From: CAIKBL01 sp050247235
GTDB taxonomy: Bacteria; Pseudomonadota; Gammaproteobacteria; Ga0077536
DNA: 64,000 nucleotides
Assembly: GCA_050247235.1 (NCBI GenBank)
Contig: JBFWUN010000015.1
Location: forward strand, 1 to 64,000
Reading direction: 5' to 3'
The translations under genes and the position numbers were made by a program. Positions 24,474 through 33,358 of this stretch are shown here, piece after piece (the stretch's first letter is position 1; each line of letters begins with the position of its first letter). The notes under the pieces were generated by a model. The model saw only the letters and a list, made by a program, of their open reading frames with translations, did not search any database and was not told where the DNA came from.

Positions 24474-25445
24474 ATGCCCCCCGAGTTCCCGACCGGTTTC
24501 GATCCGCTCGTCGCCTATCGAGGCATGCGCCTGATGCGCGAGTTCGAGGACCAGCTGCACGTGGCAATCGCGCGCGGCAACGTGCCCGGCTTCACGCACC
24601 TCTACGCCGGGGAGGAAGCGAGCGCGGTGGGCGTGTGCATGAACCTGCGTGCCACGGACATCCTGTGCAGCACCCACCGGGCGCACGGCCACTTCCTGGC
24701 CAAGGGCGGCGATCTCACGGCGCTCGCCTGCGAGATCTACGGCAAGGCCGACGGCGCCTGCGGCGGCAAGGGCGGCACGATGCACGTGGCCGACTGGTCG
24801 TGCGGCATGTGGGGGGCAAACGCCATCATCGGGGCAAGCGTGCCGCATGCGCTGGGTGGCGCGTTCGCGTTCCGCTACCGTGGCGAGGACGGCGTCGCCG
24901 TATCGTTCGGTGGCGACGGGGCATCCAACCAGGGTGCGGGATTCGAATCGATGAACCTCGCCCAGGTGCTGCAGCTGCCGGTGATCTTCGTGCTGGAGGA
25001 CAACGGTTACGCGGAGACGACCGCCGCCGCGTGGGCCGTCGCCGGAGATCCGGTGGCGCGTGCCGCGGGGTTTGGCATGCCGGCCGTGGCGGTCGACGGC
25101 ACGGACGTTGTCGACGTCTTTACCAAGGTGCGCGACGGCGTGCGGCGTGCCCGCGCCGGCGGTGGACCGTCGTTCTTCCATGTCCGGGTCCCGCTCTTCC
25201 ATGGCCACTACGAAGGTGACCCGGAGACCTACCGTGCCCCGGGCGAAGTCAAGGCGCTGCGTGAACAGCAGGATTGTCTCAAGAAACTCCGGCAGCGGAT
25301 CGATCCCGCGCTCGCGCCCCGGCTCGACACCATCGACGCCGAGTGCCGTGAGGCCGCCGCCGCCGCGCTGGCGCACGCCCAGGAAGCGCCGTGGCCGACG
25401 CCGGATGCACTGACCCGTGACGTGTACGCCCACTACCCCACCTGA
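24474..25445 (+). CDS. ThDP-dependent 2-oxoacid/acetoin dehydrogenase E1 alpha subunit
   Basis: 323 residues from the ATG at 24474 with CGGAGAA upstream. E1 alpha hallmarks: RLMREFEDQLHVAIARG and HLYAGEEASAVGVCMNL near the start, HRAHGHFLAKGGD, GACGGKGGTMHVAD, and the thiamine diphosphate motif GGDGASNQGAGFESMNLAQ...LEDNGY (GDG to N about 27 residues apart). The protein resembles the AcoA branch (acetoin) and short pyruvate dehydrogenase E1 alpha subunits. It decarboxylates a 2-oxoacid or cleaves acetoin and hands the acyl group to a lipoyl E2. No E2 or E3 gene is in the window. E1 beta follows after 13 bases. Confidence 0.88.
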   Translation: MPPEFPTGFDPLVAYRGMRLMREFEDQLHVAIARGNVPGFTHLYAGEEASAVGVCMNLRATDILCSTHRAHGHFLAKGGDLTALACEIYGKADGACGGKGGTMHVADWSCGMWGANAIIGASVPHALGGAFAFRYRGEDGVAVSFGGDGASNQGAGFESMNLAQVLQLPVIFVLEDNGYAETTAAAWAVAGDPVARAAGFGMPAVAVDGTDVVDVFTKVRDGVRRARAGGGPSFFHVRVPLFHGHYEGDPETYRAPGEVKALREQQDCLKKLRQRIDPALAPRLDTIDAECREAAAAALAHAQEAPWPTPDALTRDVYAHYPT

Positions 25446-25458
25446 CCGGAGACACCTG

Positions 25459-26472
25459 ATGGCCAACATGACGACGCGGGACGCGATCAGGGCGGCTCTG
25501 ATCGCGGAAATGGAACGCGATTCACGGGTTTTCGTGATGGGGGAAGACATCGCCGGCGGAATGGGCGCGCCGGGAGAACAGGATGCGTGGGGCGGCGTAT
25601 TCGGGGTCACCAAGGGATTGCTGGGGCGTTTCGGCCGTACCCGGGTCGTCGATACACCAATCAGTGAAACGGCCATCCTCGGCCTGGGTGTGGGCGCCGC
25701 CAACGCCGGCCTTCGGCCCGTCATCGAGATCATGTTCGTGGATTTCTTCGGCGTGTGCTTCGACCAGGTGCTGAACAACATGGCGAAGTTCCGCTACATG
25801 TACGGCGGCCGCGCGTCGACCCCGATCACCGTGCGAACGACCTACGGCGCCGGCTTCGGGGCCGCGGCCCAGCACAGCCAGGCGCTTTATCCCGTCTTCG
25901 CGCACATCCCGGGCATCAAGGTCGTGATCCCGTCGTCGCCGTACGACGCAAAGGGCCTGCTGACCACTGCGATTCGCGACGATGACCCGGTGCTCTTCTT
26001 CGAGCACAAGGCGCTCTACGACATCACGGGCGACGTCCCCGCCGAGGCGTACACCATTCCATTCGGCGAAGCGGCGGTGCTGCGCGAGGGGGGTGACTGC
26101 TGCGTGGTGGCGCTCGGCCACATGGTGCAGGTGGCACGCGCGGCCGCCGACATGCTCGCGCGACAGGGCGTGGAGATCACGCTCATCGATCCGCGGACGA
26201 TCTCGCCGCTCGACACGGACACACTCCTCGATGCCGTGCGTGCGTGCGGCCGCCTGGTCGTTGTAGACGAGGCAAATCCGGTCTGCAGCATCGCTTCCGA
26301 GATCGTCTCGCTGGTGGGCACCACCTGTCCCGAGGCCCTGCGCGCCCCGGCCGTGAAGGTCACGCCGCCGCACGCGCCGGTGCCGTTCAGCCCGGCGCTC
26401 GAACAGCGTTACCTGCCCGACGCGGAGGCCGTTGTCCGCGCCGTGCGGCGCACGCTGGGGCGCGCTGCATGA
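25459..26472 (+). CDS. ThDP-dependent 2-oxoacid/acetoin dehydrogenase E1 beta subunit
   Basis: 337 residues. Transketolase pyrimidine domain in the first half (SRVFVMGEDIAGG, DTPISETAILGLGVGAA, VDFFGVCFDQVLNNMAKFRYMYGG with the PITVRTTYGAG loop) and C-terminal domain (EVIT-LIDPRTISPLDTDTL, VDEANPVCS). Together with the preceding alpha gene it makes the heterotetrameric E1. Its stop overlaps the ATG of a response regulator by four bases, an unusual arrangement that ties enzyme and regulator synthesis together. Confidence 0.9.
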   Translation: MANMTTRDAIRAALIAEMERDSRVFVMGEDIAGGMGAPGEQDAWGGVFGVTKGLLGRFGRTRVVDTPISETAILGLGVGAANAGLRPVIEIMFVDFFGVCFDQVLNNMAKFRYMYGGRASTPITVRTTYGAGFGAAAQHSQALYPVFAHIPGIKVVIPSSPYDAKGLLTTAIRDDDPVLFFEHKALYDITGDVPAEAYTIPFGEAAVLREGGDCCVVALGHMVQVARAAADMLARQGVEITLIDPRTISPLDTDTLLDAVRACGRLVVVDEANPVCSIASEIVSLVGTTCPEALRAPAVKVTPPHAPVPFSPALEQRYLPDAEAVVRAVRRTLGRAA

Positions 26473-27203
26473 CGGGCGAATCCGATGTCGCCGTCCTCGT
26501 CGTGGACGACGATCCCACTGTCCGCGAACTGCTGGAAGACTATCTCGGCACCAACCAGTACCGCGTGCTGACCGCAGCCAACGGCGCGGAGGCGCGTGCA
26601 ATCCTCGCCGACAGCGCGCCCCACGTGGTGTTGCTCGACATCGGTCTGCCGGGCGAGGACGGCCTGTCGCTCGCCCGGTTCATTCGCGAACAGTACGACA
26701 TCGCGATCATCATCGTCTCGGGGGCAGGTGACACCGTGGATCGCATCGTCGGGCTCGAAGTCGGCGCCGATGACTACATCGGCAAGCCGTTCGATCTGCG
26801 GGAACTGCGGGCCCGACTGAAGAGCGTGCTCCGGCGCTACCAGCGCGAAACGTCCGTCACGGCGCCGCCGGCGGCGGACCAGCTGGATGTCCACCGCGTT
26901 CCATTCGGGATCGCGGCGCTGGATCTCGACAGCCGTCAGCTGTTCGATCGATCAGGCAACGAAATCCCGCTGACCAGCACCGAGTTCGATCTGCTGAAGG
27001 TGTTCGCCGAACGCCCCAATCGCCCCTTGTCACGCGACCAGCTCATGACTCTCACCCGCAACCGCGACTGGGATCCTTTCGACCGCAGCATTGATATCCG
27101 GATTGCGCGGCTGCGTCGCAAGGTCGAGGATGATCCGGAGAACCCGAAGGCCATCAAGACAATGCGCGGCGTCGGCTACATGTTCGTCCCGCCGCGGAAC
27201 TGA
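26469..27203 (+). CDS. OmpR-family response regulator
   Basis: 244 residues; ATG overlaps the E1 beta stop (ATGA). Receiver domain 1-125 with acidic D13/D14/D15, phosphoacceptor D57 in VVLLDIGLPGEDG and the conserved KPFDLRELRARL. A linker is followed by a winged-helix DNA-binding domain (about 145-242) with LTSTEFDLLKVFAERPNRPLSRDQL and the recognition-helix segment SIDIRIARLRRKVEDDP, ending RGVGYMFVP. The hybrid kinase gene begins 117 bases downstream. Likely targets are the linked E1 genes or the divergent HyuA/B operon, by position only. Confidence 0.9.
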   Translation: MTGESDVAVLVVDDDPTVRELLEDYLGTNQYRVLTAANGAEARAILADSAPHVVLLDIGLPGEDGLSLARFIREQYDIAIIIVSGAGDTVDRIVGLEVGADDYIGKPFDLRELRARLKSVLRRYQRETSVTAPPAADQLDVHRVPFGIAALDLDSRQLFDRSGNEIPLTSTEFDLLKVFAERPNRPLSRDQLMTLTRNRDWDPFDRSIDIRIARLRRKVEDDPENPKAIKTMRGVGYMFVPPRN

Positions 27204-27320
27204 GCGGGTTCCATTTCCTGTGTTGCGGGAATGTTTCAGTTGGTTCCAGCATTGTTCCGAGAGCCTCTCACTTGCAGCGGGCATTGCTAGACTTTCAACC
27301 AGCCCGTCACGCGAAGTGCC

Positions 27321-29438
27321 ATGAATCCGCCCATCACGACCAAGGCCACGGCCATCCTGAACAACCTGCTGCGCCTGGACAACCAGGACGCGGTGGCTGC
27401 CGAACAGTTGTTCCTGAAGGCCGCGATCGCGTTGTCCAGCGCGCGCCGGGACGATGTGTTCGACGACCTCGCGCACAGCCTCGCCGAACTCCTTGACGTG
27501 GATATCGCGATGATCTCGGTGGTTGAACCTGGCGGCCCGCGCGACTCGATGGAAGCGCTCTCGTTGTGGATGGATGGCCACTGGGTGCGTGGCCATCGGT
27601 ATGCGCTGGCGGGCACGCCCTGCGAGACCGTCCTCGGGCGGGAGTTCAGGTTCTACGCGCAGGGCGTGCACGAGCGCTTCGATGATCCGGACATCCGCCG
27701 TCAGCGCATCGAAGGTTACGCGGGAGTCCCGCTGGTTGGAACGGATGGCACGAGTCTCGGCGTAATCGCTGTCATGACGCTCACCCGCATGCTGCACGCG
27801 GAGCGGATCGAGGCGCTGCTCCGCATCTTCTCCGAGCGCGTGGTCGTCGAAATAGAGCGCTCACGCACAGAATCTGCGCTCAAGGCGAGCGAGGAACTCT
27901 ACGGTGCCGTGTTCAACGCGGCGCTCGACGGCATCGCGATGATCACCACTGAAGGGGAGATCGTCGACGTCAATCCGGCCTTGGTTCGCATGAGCGGGTT
28001 TTCACGCGAGGAGCTGCTGGGACGCAGCGTCTACGAGTTCGTCGCAAAGGAGGCCAAGGCACGGGATTTCTACGCGAGCGTGGTGCGCGACGGCCGTGCG
28101 TGCAACGAGGGCAAGACTGTACGCAAGGATGGCACCCCGTGGTTCTGCGAATACCGGGCGACACTCGTACACTTCCGCGGACGCCCGCATTGCCTGCAGA
28201 TGGTGCGCGACATCACCGAACGCAAGGAGGCGGACGATGCACGCAATGCGCTGGAGGCCCAGCTGCGGCATGCCCAGCGGATGGAGGCCATTGGCCAGCT
28301 GACCGGCGGCATCGCGCACGACTTCAACAACATCCTGACCGGCCTGCTCGGCTACGTGGAGGTGGCGAAGGAACACGCGGAGGCACTGAACGATCCGCGC
28401 CTCAGCCGCTACCTCGATCGTGCCCACCGCTCGGGCCTGCGTGCGCGTACGCTCGTCCAGCAGATGCTGACGTTCAGCCGCGGTCAGCGGGGCCAGGCGC
28501 GCCCGGTCGATCTCGCCCAGATCACGCGTGAGATGATGGCGCTGCTCGAATCGACCCTGCCTTCCTCCATCACGCTCGAGAAGACGATTCCCGAGCGGTT
28601 GCCGACCACCGTGCTCGACCCGATACACTTCGAGCAGATCCTGCTGAATCTCGTGATCAACAGCCGCGACGCGATGGACGGCGTCGGCAAGCTCGCGATC
28701 GCGCTGACCGAACGGCGCTGCACGGACTGCTTCTGCTGTGCATCGTGCCGGCTGCCGATCGATGGCGCGTTCGTCGAACTTGCGATCACCGACAACGGCC
28801 CCGGAATCCCGCCCGACGTGCAGCAGCGGATGTTCGAACCGTTCTTTTCGACCAAGGAATCCGGCAAGGGTACCGGCATGGGGCTCGCCATCGTCCACGG
28901 TATCGTCCACGAGTACGGTGGCCACCTCGTCGTCAGGAGCGAGCTCGGGCAGGGGACGAAGATTTCCATTCTGCTGCCGTGCGACCCGGATGCGCTGTCT
29001 GATCCCGTGGCCGACCCGCAGTCCTGCACGAAGCACGCGGTGCGCCCCCTGCTTGCGGGGCGCGCGCTGTGCGTCGACGACAACCCCGAGGTCGCGGAAT
29101 TCATGCAGGAACTGCTGCAAGGCTGGGGACTCGACGTCGTACGGTTCGAGGACAGCCTGGCCGCGCGCGCACACTTCGAATCCCATCCAGACGACTTCGA
29201 TTTCGTACTGCTGGACCAGACCATGCCGGGGATGACCGGCCTCGAACTCGCTGCCGTGCTGCTTTCTCAGCGTCCGGAATTACCGGTCCTGCTGTATACG
29301 GGGTACAGCGACCAGGTGAACGAGGAGAAAGTCAAGGCGGCGGGGATCCGTGCGCTGATCAAGAAACCGCTCGATCTCGCGCACTTCCGCCGGCAGGTTG
29401 AGTCGCTGTTGCAGCATCGCGCCGCAACAATCGCATAA
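27321..29438 (+). CDS. Hybrid sensor histidine kinase (GAF-PAS-HK-REC)
   Basis: 705 residues, no membrane segments, so a cytoplasmic sensor. Domains: GAF-like (about 40-190), PAS/PAC (about 195-315, AALDGIAMITTEGEIVDVNPALVRMSGF), dimerisation and phosphoacceptor helix with H333 (GGIAHDFNNIL), ATPase domain with N box NLVINSRDAMDG, G1 ITDNGPGIPP and G2 GKGTGMGLAIVHGIV, then a receiver with D632 (LLDQTMPGMTG) and KKPLDL. A CX2CXCCX2C cluster (C467, C470, C472, C473, C476) is inserted in the ATPase domain between the N and G1 boxes. Short Cys pairs at this spot occur in related kinases; five cysteines suggest metal or redox sensing. Probable partner: the regulator just upstream, with the own receiver as an extra step or brake. 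Confidence 0.9.
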   Translation: MNPPITTKATAILNNLLRLDNQDAVAAEQLFLKAAIALSSARRDDVFDDLAHSLAELLDVDIAMISVVEPGGPRDSMEALSLWMDGHWVRGHRYALAGTPCETVLGREFRFYAQGVHERFDDPDIRRQRIEGYAGVPLVGTDGTSLGVIAVMTLTRMLHAERIEALLRIFSERVVVEIERSRTESALKASEELYGAVFNAALDGIAMITTEGEIVDVNPALVRMSGFSREELLGRSVYEFVAKEAKARDFYASVVRDGRACNEGKTVRKDGTPWFCEYRATLVHFRGRPHCLQMVRDITERKEADDARNALEAQLRHAQRMEAIGQLTGGIAHDFNNILTGLLGYVEVAKEHAEALNDPRLSRYLDRAHRSGLRARTLVQQMLTFSRGQRGQARPVDLAQITREMMALLESTLPSSITLEKTIPERLPTTVLDPIHFEQILLNLVINSRDAMDGVGKLAIALTERRCTDCFCCASCRLPIDGAFVELAITDNGPGIPPDVQQRMFEPFFSTKESGKGTGMGLAIVHGIVHEYGGHLVVRSELGQGTKISILLPCDPDALSDPVADPQSCTKHAVRPLLAGRALCVDDNPEVAEFMQELLQGWGLDVVRFEDSLAARAHFESHPDDFDFVLLDQTMPGMTGLELAAVLLSQRPELPVLLYTGYSDQVNEEKVKAAGIRALIKKPLDLAHFRRQVESLLQHRAATIA

Positions 29439-29551
29439 CAAAGGCCCCCCCCGCGACACATCCCGGTTACACGCATTCCCTAGACTTCTCCTCAACGGTG
29501 CACGGGACCTTCCGACCGCACCCCCCGAGTCAAGTTGAAGGAGACGACATC

Positions 29552-29668
29552 ATGAACAAGCAGCAGGAATTCCTTGCGTCGATCGGCATCGGAGTTGCCG
29601 GGATTGCGTTCTGGGGGCTGCTGGTCGGATACATTGCGACCAAGCTCGCTTACCCCGAACTCGTCTGA
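29552..29668 (+). CDS. 38-residue single-span membrane protein
   Basis: Small gene with a strong GAAGGAG site 8-11 bases before its ATG and a rho-independent terminator 70 bases after its stop. The peptide starts MNKQQEFLASIGIG, has one hydrophobic segment (residues about 8-31, GIGVAGIAFWGLLVGYIAT) and ends KLAYPELV. The charge pattern suggests the short N-terminus stays in the cytoplasm. I do not recognise a family. Such small proteins often stabilise respiratory or transport complexes. It lies between the hybrid kinase and the convergent queE gene and seems to be transcribed alone. Confidence 0.65.
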   Translation: MNKQQEFLASIGIGVAGIAFWGLLVGYIATKLAYPELV

Positions 29669-29737
29669 CCCAAGACTCAGCCGCGCGCCGGGGCGCCACT
29701 CCCCTCCCCTCCGGCTCCTCGTCGCGCAAACCACCTC

Positions 29738-29770
29738 GCCGCGCCAGGCCCCTGGTCGCGGCTTTTTTTT
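29738..29770 (+). terminator. Rho-independent terminator after the 38-residue protein gene
   Basis: GCCGCGCCAGG (29738-29748) pairs with CCTGG-T-CGCGGC (29751-29762) with one bulged base, followed by eight T (29763-29770). It serves the rightward small gene. Confidence 0.8.
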
Positions 29771-29814
29771 GGTGCCTCACGCAGTCACAACGTTTCGCTC
29801 GGCACCTTTTCGCG

Positions 29815-30423
29815 TCAGTGCACGCCGAGCAGTTTGTGCCATTGCGCAGTGAACTCGAACGGCACACCCCGACGATTCATCACGTACACCATTTCAAGCG
29901 TCTCTGCCTGGTTTGCCTGCCCGTCACGCCAGCATGGCTGCAGGTAGTAGTTCCACGCCGAGAAACCCGCGTGCCACGAAGCGAGCTCCTCTTCCGACTG
30001 CCCGGTATAGACGATCTTCAGCTCCTGCGCGAAGTTCATCTCCAATGCTTCGAGCGGACCCTTCGGCGACACCGTGCACCAGTCCCAGGGCGCGTTGACC
30101 CGTCGCATGCCCGAGGTCTGGAGATTGACGTGGAGACCGCGGCGCCTGCATTCCGCGATCACCTGGTCGAAATCCGCGTGTTCGGCCGGTTCGCCACCGG
30201 TCACGCAGACCCAGCCGCGCGGCCCCACCGCCGCCAGTGCGAGGTCAGCGAGCACGGCAGGCGTGTAGTCGGTACCCCCTTTGAAACTGAGCGACTCGGG
30301 CTGGTCGCACACGTCTCGAATCGGACATTTCACCGCACAACCCTGGGCCCGGATGAAGAACATGGGCTTGCCGGTCAGATGGCCTTCGCCCTGGATGCTG
30401 TGGAAGATCTCGCTGACGCGCAT
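29815..30423 (-). CDS. queE: 7-carboxy-7-deazaguanine synthase (QueE)
   Basis: 202 residues. Radical SAM enzyme of queuosine/7-deazaguanine synthesis that turns 6-carboxytetrahydropterin into 7-carboxy-7-deazaguanine. QueE features: SEIFHSIQGEGHLTGKPMFFIRAQGC at the start, VTGGEP near 98-103 for SAM binding, and SPKG. The iron-sulfur cysteines are C29, C33 and C39, a CX3CX5C spacing, different from the common CX3CX2C; the flanking CPIRDVCD segment was confirmed from the bases. The C-terminal NYYLQPCWRDG matches QueE. No queC, queD or folE lies nearby. Confidence 0.85.
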   Translation of the reverse strand: MRVSEIFHSIQGEGHLTGKPMFFIRAQGCAVKCPIRDVCDQPESLSFKGGTDYTPAVLADLALAAVGPRGWVCVTGGEPAEHADFDQVIAECRRRGLHVNLQTSGMRRVNAPWDWCTVSPKGPLEALEMNFAQELKIVYTGQSEEELASWHAGFSAWNYYLQPCWRDGQANQAETLEMVYVMNRRGVPFEFTAQWHKLLGVH

Positions 30424-30686
30424 GACGTTGGTACCGGGCAGGGGATCGAAATTCGGCTCCGCATGACGGCCACGGGATCGGGCCCGCCGGACATTCGCCG
30501 TGGGCGAAATGCTCCGGGCTTCACGGAGCCGCCATTTTAGATCCGGGCCACCTCACAGGCACGCACTTCTCCGCGCTAAACTGCAGGGCGCCTCGCCATT
30601 GGAATGCTCATGCCCCGAACCTCCAGTTCCCAACTGCCCGGCGCGTCCGGATGTACGCGACGCGCCCCGGTTGCAGGCCTGCGTTG

Positions 30687-32078
30687 ATGATGCTCCTGGA
30701 AATCCTGCGCGCCTGCGGCGCCCGGCTGTCGGACTTCACGGAACGCTGGGTCCCCGACGCCTGGGTCATCTGCATGATGCTCACCGCTTTCGCACTGCTG
30801 CTTTCAGTGGTCGGCGCGGGGGCCACGCCGGAGGCGGCAGTCGTCGCCTGGGGGCAAGGCGTGTGGAAGCTGCTGGCGATCGCGATGCAGTTCACGATTG
30901 CGATGGTTGCGGCCTACGCGTGCGTGGCTTCGCGGCCCGCCTACCGGCTGTTCGACTGGCTGGCGGGGCTGCCTGACCCGGACCGACCGCTGCAGGCGAT
31001 CGCACTCGCGGGCGTGTTCTCGATGATCATGGGATACCTCAACTGGGCGCTCTGCCTGGTGTCGTGCGCGCTCTTTACGCCCTTCCTGATCCGCCGCAAC
31101 CCCCGCGCCGACATCCGCGTGCTGATCGCGAGCAGCTACCTCGGGATTGGCACCATCTGGCACGGCGGGTTCTCCGGGTCTGCCCCGCTGATTCTCGCCA
31201 CGCCGGACAACCCGTTGGTCAGGCCCGGCGCCAATGGCGCACCTGCGGTGGTCGATCGCCTGTATCCAATCAACGAGACGCTGTTCAGCACGTTCAACCT
31301 GGTCTACGTGTGCGTGATCTTCGGCGTGGCGCTCGTGACCGTCCTGTTGCTGCATCCGTCGCGCAACGCACGCACGCTGACGCCGGAACAGGCCGAGGCG
31401 ATCATGCCCGCTGCTCCGCCGGCGGATCCTGTGGCGGTCACTCCAGGCGAGCGGCTTGATCACTTCCGCGGATGGGTGTGGCTGGCAATCGTGCTGCTGC
31501 TCTACCCGCTCGGCCGGACGATCGCGACGAACGGCTTCATGCAGAGCTGGACGATCGATGCGTACAACACCGTGTTCCTCGCGCTTGCGCTGGCGCTGCA
31601 CGGGCGCGCGACGTCCTTCCTGCGGGCCTGCCGCAAGGCGGTGGACAGCGCGTGGGGAATCATCGTCCAGTACCCGTTCTATGCGGGGATCTTCGGGCTG
31701 CTGCAGTTCACGCCGCTCGGACACTGGCTGGGGGAACTGTTCGCCCGACTCGCCACCACCGAAACTTTTCCGCTCGTGGTCTACGCGTACTCGGGCTTCA
31801 TGAACCTGTTCATCCCTTCGGGAGGCTCGAAGTGGCTCATCGAGGCACCGTTCCTGGTCCCCGCCGGACTGTCGCTCGATGTCTCGGTGGTCACCACCAC
31901 GCTGGCATACGGCTACGGCGATTCCACGACCAACCTCATCCAGCCGTTCTTCGCAATTCCGATCCTCGCGGTGACGCGGCTGCGTTTCGGTGAAATCGTC
32001 GGCTACACGTTCCTGGTCACCGTCGTTCTGTTCGCGGCGAACGTGGTCGCAATGCTGCTGATACCCCCCATGCTCTGA
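30687..32078 (+). CDS. atoE: Short-chain fatty acid transporter, AtoE family
   Basis: 463 residues from the ATG at 30687; an in-frame ATG at 30651 would add 12 unconvincing residues. About 11-12 membrane segments. Family landmarks: TERWVPDAWVICMMLTAFAL, YLNWALCLVSCALFTPFLIRR, GIGTIWHGGFSGSAPLILATP, and the C-terminal FMNLFIPSGGSKWLIEAPFLVPA and YGYGDSTTNLIQPFFAIPIL. E. coli AtoE takes up short-chain fatty acids such as butyrate and acetoacetate. A 27-codon reading frame (30604-30687) ends in TGATG overlapping the start, perhaps coupling translation. It faces cysK, with 12 bases between the stops. Confidence 0.88.
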   Translation: MMLLEILRACGARLSDFTERWVPDAWVICMMLTAFALLLSVVGAGATPEAAVVAWGQGVWKLLAIAMQFTIAMVAAYACVASRPAYRLFDWLAGLPDPDRPLQAIALAGVFSMIMGYLNWALCLVSCALFTPFLIRRNPRADIRVLIASSYLGIGTIWHGGFSGSAPLILATPDNPLVRPGANGAPAVVDRLYPINETLFSTFNLVYVCVIFGVALVTVLLLHPSRNARTLTPEQAEAIMPAAPPADPVAVTPGERLDHFRGWVWLAIVLLLYPLGRTIATNGFMQSWTIDAYNTVFLALALALHGRATSFLRACRKAVDSAWGIIVQYPFYAGIFGLLQFTPLGHWLGELFARLATTETFPLVVYAYSGFMNLFIPSGGSKWLIEAPFLVPAGLSLDVSVVTTTLAYGYGDSTTNLIQPFFAIPILAVTRLRFGEIVGYTFLVTVVLFAANVVAMLLIPPML

Positions 32079-32090
32079 ACGGAGGGCGGG

Positions 32091-33044
32091 TTACTCGATA
32101 CCCTCGAACAACACACTCGACAGGTAGCGTTCCCCGGCGTCTGGCAGGATCACGACAATCGTCTTGCCGGCCATTGCCGGTTCCCGGGTCAGACGCGCGG
32201 CGACCGCCGCCGCGGCACCGCACGAGATCCCGGAGAGAATCCCTTCCTCCGTCGCGAGCCTGCGCGCGAATTCCACCGCCTCCTCGTTGGTGACCCGTTC
32301 GACCCGGTCAACGAGCGACAGATCGAGCGTCCCGGGAATGAACCCGGCCCCGATCCCCTGGATCTTGTGCGGCGCCGGTTTCAGGGCTTCGCCGGCGAGC
32401 TTCTGCGTGATCACGGGACTGGTCTCGGGTTCGACGGCGACTGACAGCACCGGTCGCCCGCAGGTGTGCTTGAGGTAGCGCGAGATTCCGGTGATGGTGC
32501 CGCCGGTCCCGACGCCGGAGACGATCACGTCCACCCGGCCGTCGGTCGCCTCCCAGATCTCGGGACCGGTGGTCTTCTCGTGGATGGCGGGATTCGCGGG
32601 GTTCTGGAATTGCTGCGGCAGGTAATAACGCGCCGGGTCGGCCGCCGCAAGTTCCTCGGCCTTCGCCACCGCGCCGGTCATCCCGCGTGCGCCTTCCGTC
32701 AGCACGAGCTTTGCGCCGAACGCCTTGAGCACCCGCCGGCGCTCCAGGCTCATGGTTTCCGGCATCGTCAGCGTGATGGGATAGCCGCGCGCCGCGCACA
32801 CGAACGCAAGCGCGATACCCGTGTTGCCGCTCGTGGGCTCCACCACTTCCATCCCGGGCTTCAGCACCCCGCGCGCCTCCGCGTCCCAGATCATGGCCGC
32901 GCCGATCCGGCATTTCACCGAGTAGGCCGGGTTGCGCCCCTCGATCTTCGCGAGGACCAGGGCCTTGTCGGCGGCGACGACGCGATTCAGCTTCACCAGC
33001 GGGGTACGCCCGATGGACAGCGCGTTGTTGTCGAAGTACTGCAT
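32091..33044 (-). CDS. cysK: Cysteine synthase A (O-acetylserine sulfhydrylase)
   Basis: 317 residues from the ATG at 33044, behind a GGAGGT site. PLP-dependent fold type II. K44 in RNPAYSVKCRIGAAM is the Schiff-base lysine in the E. coli CysK-type motif; PTSGNTGIALAFV binds substrate; GTGGTITGISRYLK binds the PLP phosphate; the C-terminal GISCGAAAA matches CysK. It makes L-cysteine from O-acetylserine and sulfide. The gene stands alone; the sulfide:quinone reductase-like gene 14 kb away is the only other sulfide enzyme in the window. Confidence 0.93.
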   Translation of the reverse strand: MQYFDNNALSIGRTPLVKLNRVVAADKALVLAKIEGRNPAYSVKCRIGAAMIWDAEARGVLKPGMEVVEPTSGNTGIALAFVCAARGYPITLTMPETMSLERRRVLKAFGAKLVLTEGARGMTGAVAKAEELAAADPARYYLPQQFQNPANPAIHEKTTGPEIWEATDGRVDVIVSGVGTGGTITGISRYLKHTCGRPVLSVAVEPETSPVITQKLAGEALKPAPHKIQGIGAGFIPGTLDLSLVDRVERVTNEEAVEFARRLATEEGILSGISCGAAAAVAARLTREPAMAGKTIVVILPDAGERYLSSVLFEGIE

Positions 33045-33358
33045 GCGGGACCTCCGAGGATGCGGGACCGGGGTCGGACCGGTGAACGTTTCCGACAGCC
33101 GTTGCCACGGCGTGCCCGATGCTACGCCCGCCCCGACAGCCTCTTCAAGCAAGTGTGGCCATCGCGCGCACCGGGGACGCACCCCGCCGTCCGATCGTGC
33201 GCGAATGCGCGCATTCGGCCATCCTGGCCCCTAACGCACCGCGAATGATTCAGCGTATAGTACAGCCCCATCCGAAGACGCCCGCAGGACTCGCGGGCGT
33301 CGACACATTGCGCCCCCGGGACTTCCCGAAATCCTTCTTCGCCAAGGCAGAATTCAAC
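33045..33358. promoter_or_regulatory. Divergent promoter region of cysK and the RimB-like gene
   Basis: 314 bases without a supported gene. A TATAGT -10 hexamer (33256-33261, plus strand) lies about 100 bases before the RimB-like start; its -35 is poor. The cysK ribosome site is at 33051-33056. Nothing else stands out. Confidence 0.4.

Noticed and set aside
30510..30528. GCTCCG/CGGAGC hairpin before the transporter gene
   Set aside because: Six-bp stem, no T-run directly after it, and no upstream plus-strand gene; likely chance.
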